Notes under the pieces: model-generated
Seen by the model: the letters and a program-made list of their open reading frames with translations, nothing else
The model's database searches: none
What the model was told of the DNA's origin: nothing
Source of the DNA: Sepiola atlantica
Lineage: Eukaryota > Mollusca > Cephalopoda > Sepiida > Sepiolidae
DNA length: 64,000 nucleotides
Direction of reading: 5' to 3'
Assembly: GCA_963556195.1 (NCBI GenBank)
Contig: OY744523.1
Span: 77,642,445 to 77,706,444 of the forward strand
Position numbers and translations under genes: made by a program
Part shown: piece after piece, positions 60,100-64,000 of the stretch
How positions within the stretch are numbered: the stretch's first letter is position 1
Layout: each line of letters begins with the position of its first letter

Positions 60100-60215
60100 A
60101 TATATATATATATTTCGAATCTCTGTTTCTAGGTGTTGCTAGGTATATCCATACCTAGCAACACTGATGAGTCGTAGATGAAGAAACAGTTGTGTGTGCA
60201 TGACTATAAATATAT
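60100..60215 (+). mobile_element. SINE family F 3' part with a perfect hairpin
   Basis: GTGTTGCTAGGTAT-ATCC-ATACCTAGCAACAC (60133-60164) is a perfect 14-bp hairpin replacing the tRNA-like head. It is followed by CTGATGA ... GAAACAG (60164-60187), the F core with a weak stem II. Confidence 0.75.
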
Positions 60216-60239
60216 ATGTATTTTAACCTTAAGATTTCT

Positions 60240-60955
60240 GATAACCAAATTCTACAGGAAAGCCGCTAGCAGAAACATTGTTGTACATTACAAGTCAAGA
60301 TATGCGGTGAATGAAATATACCGCATCCAGTACAAGTGAAGTGTATTAGCAGACAAAACCGCTTACACTAGGCAGTTCGATCAGGTGCTGGATTTGAATA
60401 GATACCCCAACAACACCATAAGACACCTCGAGAACCCTAAAAAAACACAGATGAGACGCTTTACATCCAACACCTTCTTAAAATTCCCTCATCTCAGTAA
60501 TAAAATCACAACAGCAGTCCACAAGGCCATTAAAAGAAAGGGATTTAATATGCAGCTTGCCCATTCAGGTCCATCACTAAGGCAGTAGCTAGCTACACAC
60601 AAACACGAAGATAGCCCAACACCGTTCACCCTAGCTAACTGTCCAATGAATACCACGGACATTTGACACTGCATATATACGGTTTACAGAGTAGAATGCG
60701 CCACTTGCAACACATTTTACATGGTAGTACCATGAGACCCCTACACATCAGGATTAAGGACCATGCACAGACACAAGCATTATCATTTTTCAAGTACCTT
60801 AACACTTGTAAAAACACTAACAGTTTTGTCAAAGTTAGCTACTTAGCCACAGAGAGGAACATTGGACATCTTCGCATTAAGGAAGCTTTATTTATCTTTA
60901 GGTTACACCTAAACTTAATAGCCGGCTTGAACTTGGTTCATAATTCATAATATAG
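60240..60955 (+). pseudogene. Penelope-like element: RT end and GIY-YIG endonuclease
   Basis: 60385-60588 encodes QMRRFTSNTFLKFPHLSNKI, a post-RT linker of Penelope-like elements. After a stop near 60585 the next part reads VYRVECATCNTFYMG then STMRPLHIRIKDH, the GIY-YIG nuclease core (YMG for YIG, the conserved Arg in RIKDH), and TERNIGHLRIKEALFI with the catalytic-region Glu. A TGA near 60664 and a one-base loss near 60722 break it. The product would have nicked DNA to prime reverse transcription. Confidence 0.85.
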
Positions 60956-61258
60956 TATATATCATATTTTACTTTAGCGCACACAAATTAATATATTTCA
61001 AAGCAAATTTGAATCAGTTTAAAGGATATATATATATCAATAAATAAAAGTAAATAAATAACTTTAAAAAATAATCATTAATAGAAAAACACACTTAGTA
61101 TATGAATTTACAATTGCACTCTCAAAAAATATTAAAGAATATGAAAAAATAATAGTAAAAATAATGACCATAATATTAATATACACACTGCAAGCCACAT
61201 TGACATTTACTGCTGTATGTAATAATACAACATTATCGCTCAAATAGATAAAATTATA

Positions 61259-61448
61259 TAATAATAAATAAATAAAATAATAATAAAATAAATTTAAAAT
61301 AATACTATTAATATTAATAGAACAACGCACTTAGTATATAGATCCACATTTAATAATAAATAAATAAATAAAATAATAATAAAATAAATTTAAAATAATA
61401 CTATTAATATTAATAGAACAACGCACTAAGTATATAGATCCACATTTA
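61259..61448. repeat. Tandem duplication, about 93-bp unit
   Basis: 61259-61351 and 61352-61448 share AATACTATTAATATTAATAG, AACAACGCACT and AGTATATAGATCCACATTTA. Looser relatives occur at 61064, 61550 and 62980. Confidence 0.93.
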
Positions 61449-61647
61449 ACTCTCTCCTCCTATGAAAGTAAAATTACCCCAAATAATAAATATATAAACT
61501 AATAAAGAAATAAAATAAGTAAGAAAAAATATATATAATGATTAGAAAAATATAATAGAATAACAGACTTAGTATATAGATTACCTTTCACTAATTGAAT
61601 AGATATAGTATACATATGTGTATGTGTGTATGTAAATTTTGGGGTAT

Positions 61648-61693
<46 letters not shown>

Positions 61694-61979
61694 TGGAATT
61701 ACACACATATAAAAGGGTCATAAGTCACTATAAATGTTTCAAGTGATTTTATCCCCTTGTTAAAATTGAATATTTAATTAGATAACAAATTCTCGAACCA
61801 GTTTGATGTTGGATTTTAATAACAATTGACTAAAACCAAATTAATTCACTAATAAATGTAGCAAGAACCATTTTATCATTTAAAATTTAAAAGAATAATA
61901 AAAATAATAATAAATAAATAAAAGTAACAAAAAAACCTCGCACCACTCCAAATAACATCATATTCTATAAAAATAGATT

Positions 61980-61998
61980 AAAATAATAATAATAATAA

Positions 61999-62050
<52 letters not shown>

Positions 62051-62052
62051 CT
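61980..62052. repeat. (AAT)n upstream of a LINE fragment
   Basis: An AAT tract that runs directly into the 5' truncation point of the LINE. Confidence 0.96.
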
Positions 62053-62421
62053 TTCTAAACAAAAACAAGTGAACTTGCTTAATCATTGATATAGCCTGCC
62101 CCTTCGATACCAGAGTACAGGAAAAAGAACACGAAAATAAATAAATATCAAGATCTAAAATGGGAATTAGTTAGACTATGGAAATGTAAAGAAGTAAAGG
62201 TGATTCCCGTTGTAATTGGAACGCTTGGAACCATAAAGAAAGGCCACCATAAATGGTTTAAATAGATTTACAAGACAATTTCTTTTCCAATTCTGCAAAA
62301 GACTTGCCTGTTAGGAACAGCAGACGTGTAAAGGTACAGCTTGAATATCTAAAGTCAATGGAATGGACTTGATGTTAAAAAAATCTCCAACTAAAAACAT
62401 CTAAAGTTGAGACTACTATGA

Positions 62422-62423
<2 letters not shown>
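62051..62423 (+). mobile_element. RLE-type LINE 3' fragment, uninterrupted copy
   Basis: Aligns with 56466-56748 plus 56989-57084 without the SINE. High similarity (GGTGATTCCCGTTGTAATTG, AACGCTTGGAACCATAA identical). 5'-truncated at CTTTCTAAAC, flanked by AAT tracts on both sides. Confidence 0.93.

Positions 62424-62496
<73 letters not shown>
62424..62496. repeat. (AAT)n downstream of the LINE fragment
   Basis: An AAT tract following TACTATGA. Confidence 0.96.
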
Positions 62497-62500
<4 letters not shown>

Positions 62501-62589
62501 CAGAATAACATTTACCTCCACACATAATTAAATATTAATATATACATATGTATGTATATGTATGTATTCATACAGATGCACAATTCTAT

Positions 62590-62632
62590 AAGGGAGATAA
62601 CTCACAACAATTTTATGGTGGTTATCTCCCTT
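62590..62632. repeat. AAGGGAGATAAC hairpin
   Basis: Perfect 12-bp arms (62590-62601 and 62621-62632) around a 19-base loop. Confidence 0.93.
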
Positions 62633-63046
62633 TATTAAAATTTTTAAAAATAGTTTACAAATTAAATTTTGAATTTTAATAATAACAATTTACTAAAATC
62701 AAATTAACACATTAAATAATTTAAAGGAAATTAGATAAAGATATCAGTTACAAATAAATGCAACAAAACCTTTTCATCATGCAAAGAATTTAATTTTGTT
62801 TTGTTTCATTTCCTACTTACACTCCTGCCGTGGTTTGAAATCAAAACATAATTACCTATTCATTAGAAGAAGAAAATTAGAAAAAAATTAAATAAATATT
62901 CTTAAAATGAAATAAAATAATAATAGTATATAATTTTGGATCTGCCCATATTAAAAAAAAATAAAATAAATATTAATAAGATACTATAAAAAATAATTGA
63001 ATAACACCCTTGGTATATAGACTAGCAGTTTAACACACACACACAC

Positions 63047-63049
<3 letters not shown>

Positions 63050-63105
<56 letters not shown>
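63050..63105. repeat. (TA)n microsatellite
   Basis: A TA tract next to (CA)n at 63033-63048. Confidence 0.96.
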
Positions 63106-63108
<3 letters not shown>

Positions 63109-63512
63109 TGAATAATTTAATTAAAACAAATATAACAAGAATCAAATCACTTAAATCAAATAGAGAAATTTTTAAAAAATTAATTTTTATTTTATTCCAT
63201 TTGCTGCGAGCAACATTGATATTTACTGCGGTATAACCATATAACAATATTATTGCTCCACACGGATTTCAAGAGATTTGAAACACCATTTGATGAAGAG
63301 TTCTTTTCTTGAAATATATTATGGAACACGGTCACACACATTAGATCGCTGTGTAGTAGTCTTGACTAATCAAGTAAGATTTACTATAAAAAACAATAAA
63401 AAACAATTGTTTTTGTCTTACTATTTGTCATATTCCACTTCTTGCATTGTGATACGCTTCTAATACTCTTCTATATACATATTACACGTAATGTTTTATT
63501 CAAACTACATCT

Positions 63513-63517
<5 letters not shown>

Positions 63518-63590
<73 letters not shown>
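63518..63590. repeat. (TA)n microsatellite
   Basis: A 73-base TA tract. Confidence 0.97.
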
Positions 63591-63593
<3 letters not shown>

Positions 63594-63769
63594 CCCTATT
63601 AATAAGTTGATCTCTTTGGTAGAAAAAGTAACAGTTTCCACTTAGAGAAAAGCAATAATCTTCTGTAGAGAATTTCTCTCAGTTACTAGTGATAGTGTGG
63701 TAAAATATATGTAAAACAAAAAAGTACATATATAGCACGATAATTTCTTCTATAATTAATGATGAATTT

Positions 63770-63905
63770 ATTAGCACAACAGATATGGTGCTTGAGTGCT
63801 GATCTCATCTGGATGTGATCGCCAATTCGGGTTTCAAATCTCAGCATGAATACACTGATGAGTTGTAGACGATGAAACAGCTGTCTGTGGATGATTACAT
63901 TTAAG
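63770..63905 (+). mobile_element. SINE family F with hammerhead-like core
   Basis: Possible A-box TGGTGCTTGAGTGC and B-box GGGTTTCAAATCTC. Then at 63855-63878 CTGATGA, GTTG-TAGA-CGAT (4-bp stem with two wobble pairs), GAAAC, and finally ACAG/CTGT repeats that could form a short stem III. Followed by a TA-rich tail to the window end. Confidence 0.75.
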
Positions 63906-64000
63906 TATATATATTAAAAAAATATATATGTATATATATATAATTGGTATTTATATATATATATATATATAATTGGTATTTATATATATAATTGGTATAT

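Overview
This is a eukaryotic, AT-rich, repeat-dominated stretch of animal DNA, most likely mollusc and probably a coleoid cephalopod such as an octopus. The evidence is tRNA-derived SINEs with (ATC)n tails, retroelements with a restriction-like endonuclease (R2/R4 style), Penelope-like elements, a GTF2IRD2-type hAT transposase, an AAGGGAGATAAC hairpin of a kind I recall from mollusc genomes, long TA and AAT microsatellites, and short TTAGGG interstitial tracts. The species call is inference. I find no host protein-coding gene, rRNA or functional tRNA gene. Everything recognisably coding is transposon-derived and nearly all of it is broken.

Layout. 0-0.7 kb: two opposed copies of a tRNA-Arg-like SINE (family D). 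1.7-5.5 kb: a young Ty3/gypsy deletion derivative on the minus strand with both LTRs, PBS, PPT and a 5-bp target duplication; gag and protease remain, RT/RNase H/integrase core are deleted, and a SINE with a 16-bp target duplication sits inside one LTR. 5.9-6.5 kb: a 104-bp satellite. 9.6-10.9 kb: a 330-bp tandem array ending in an inverted copy. 11.7-14.2 kb: a hAT element with TIRs and a decayed transposase. 14.7-15.3 and 23.5-24.1 kb: two copies of one 595-bp MITE with 8-bp target duplications. 21-22.3 kb: LINE and mariner relics. 24.6-29.5 kb: SINEs, a LINE 3' end and minisatellites. 29.7-34.1 kb: a nearly full-length minus-strand LINE whose RT region holds a perfect 293-bp palindrome. 35-47 kb: SINEs, another RLE-type LINE pseudogene, and a 24-bp minisatellite of about 36 units. 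49-54 kb: LINE tails, a 26-bp minisatellite, a SINE with target duplication, and a LINE copy split head-to-head. 54.2-55.0 kb: a candidate solo LTR with two CRE palindromes. 55-57.2 and 62.1-62.4 kb: two copies of an RLE-type LINE associated with (AAT)n, one carrying a nested SINE. 60.2-61 kb: a Penelope-like GIY-YIG remnant.

How the parts relate. The window is a layered record of retrotransposition, with at least three nested or datable insertions supported by target duplications. The most interesting shared theme is that two tRNA-headed SINE families (D and F) and a separate 210-bp foldback all carry a CTGANGA - short hairpin - GAAA arrangement that fits the conserved core of a hammerhead ribozyme, with different but still complementary stem II sequences in several copies. 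Ribozyme activity is an inference that needs covariance-model and in vitro checks.
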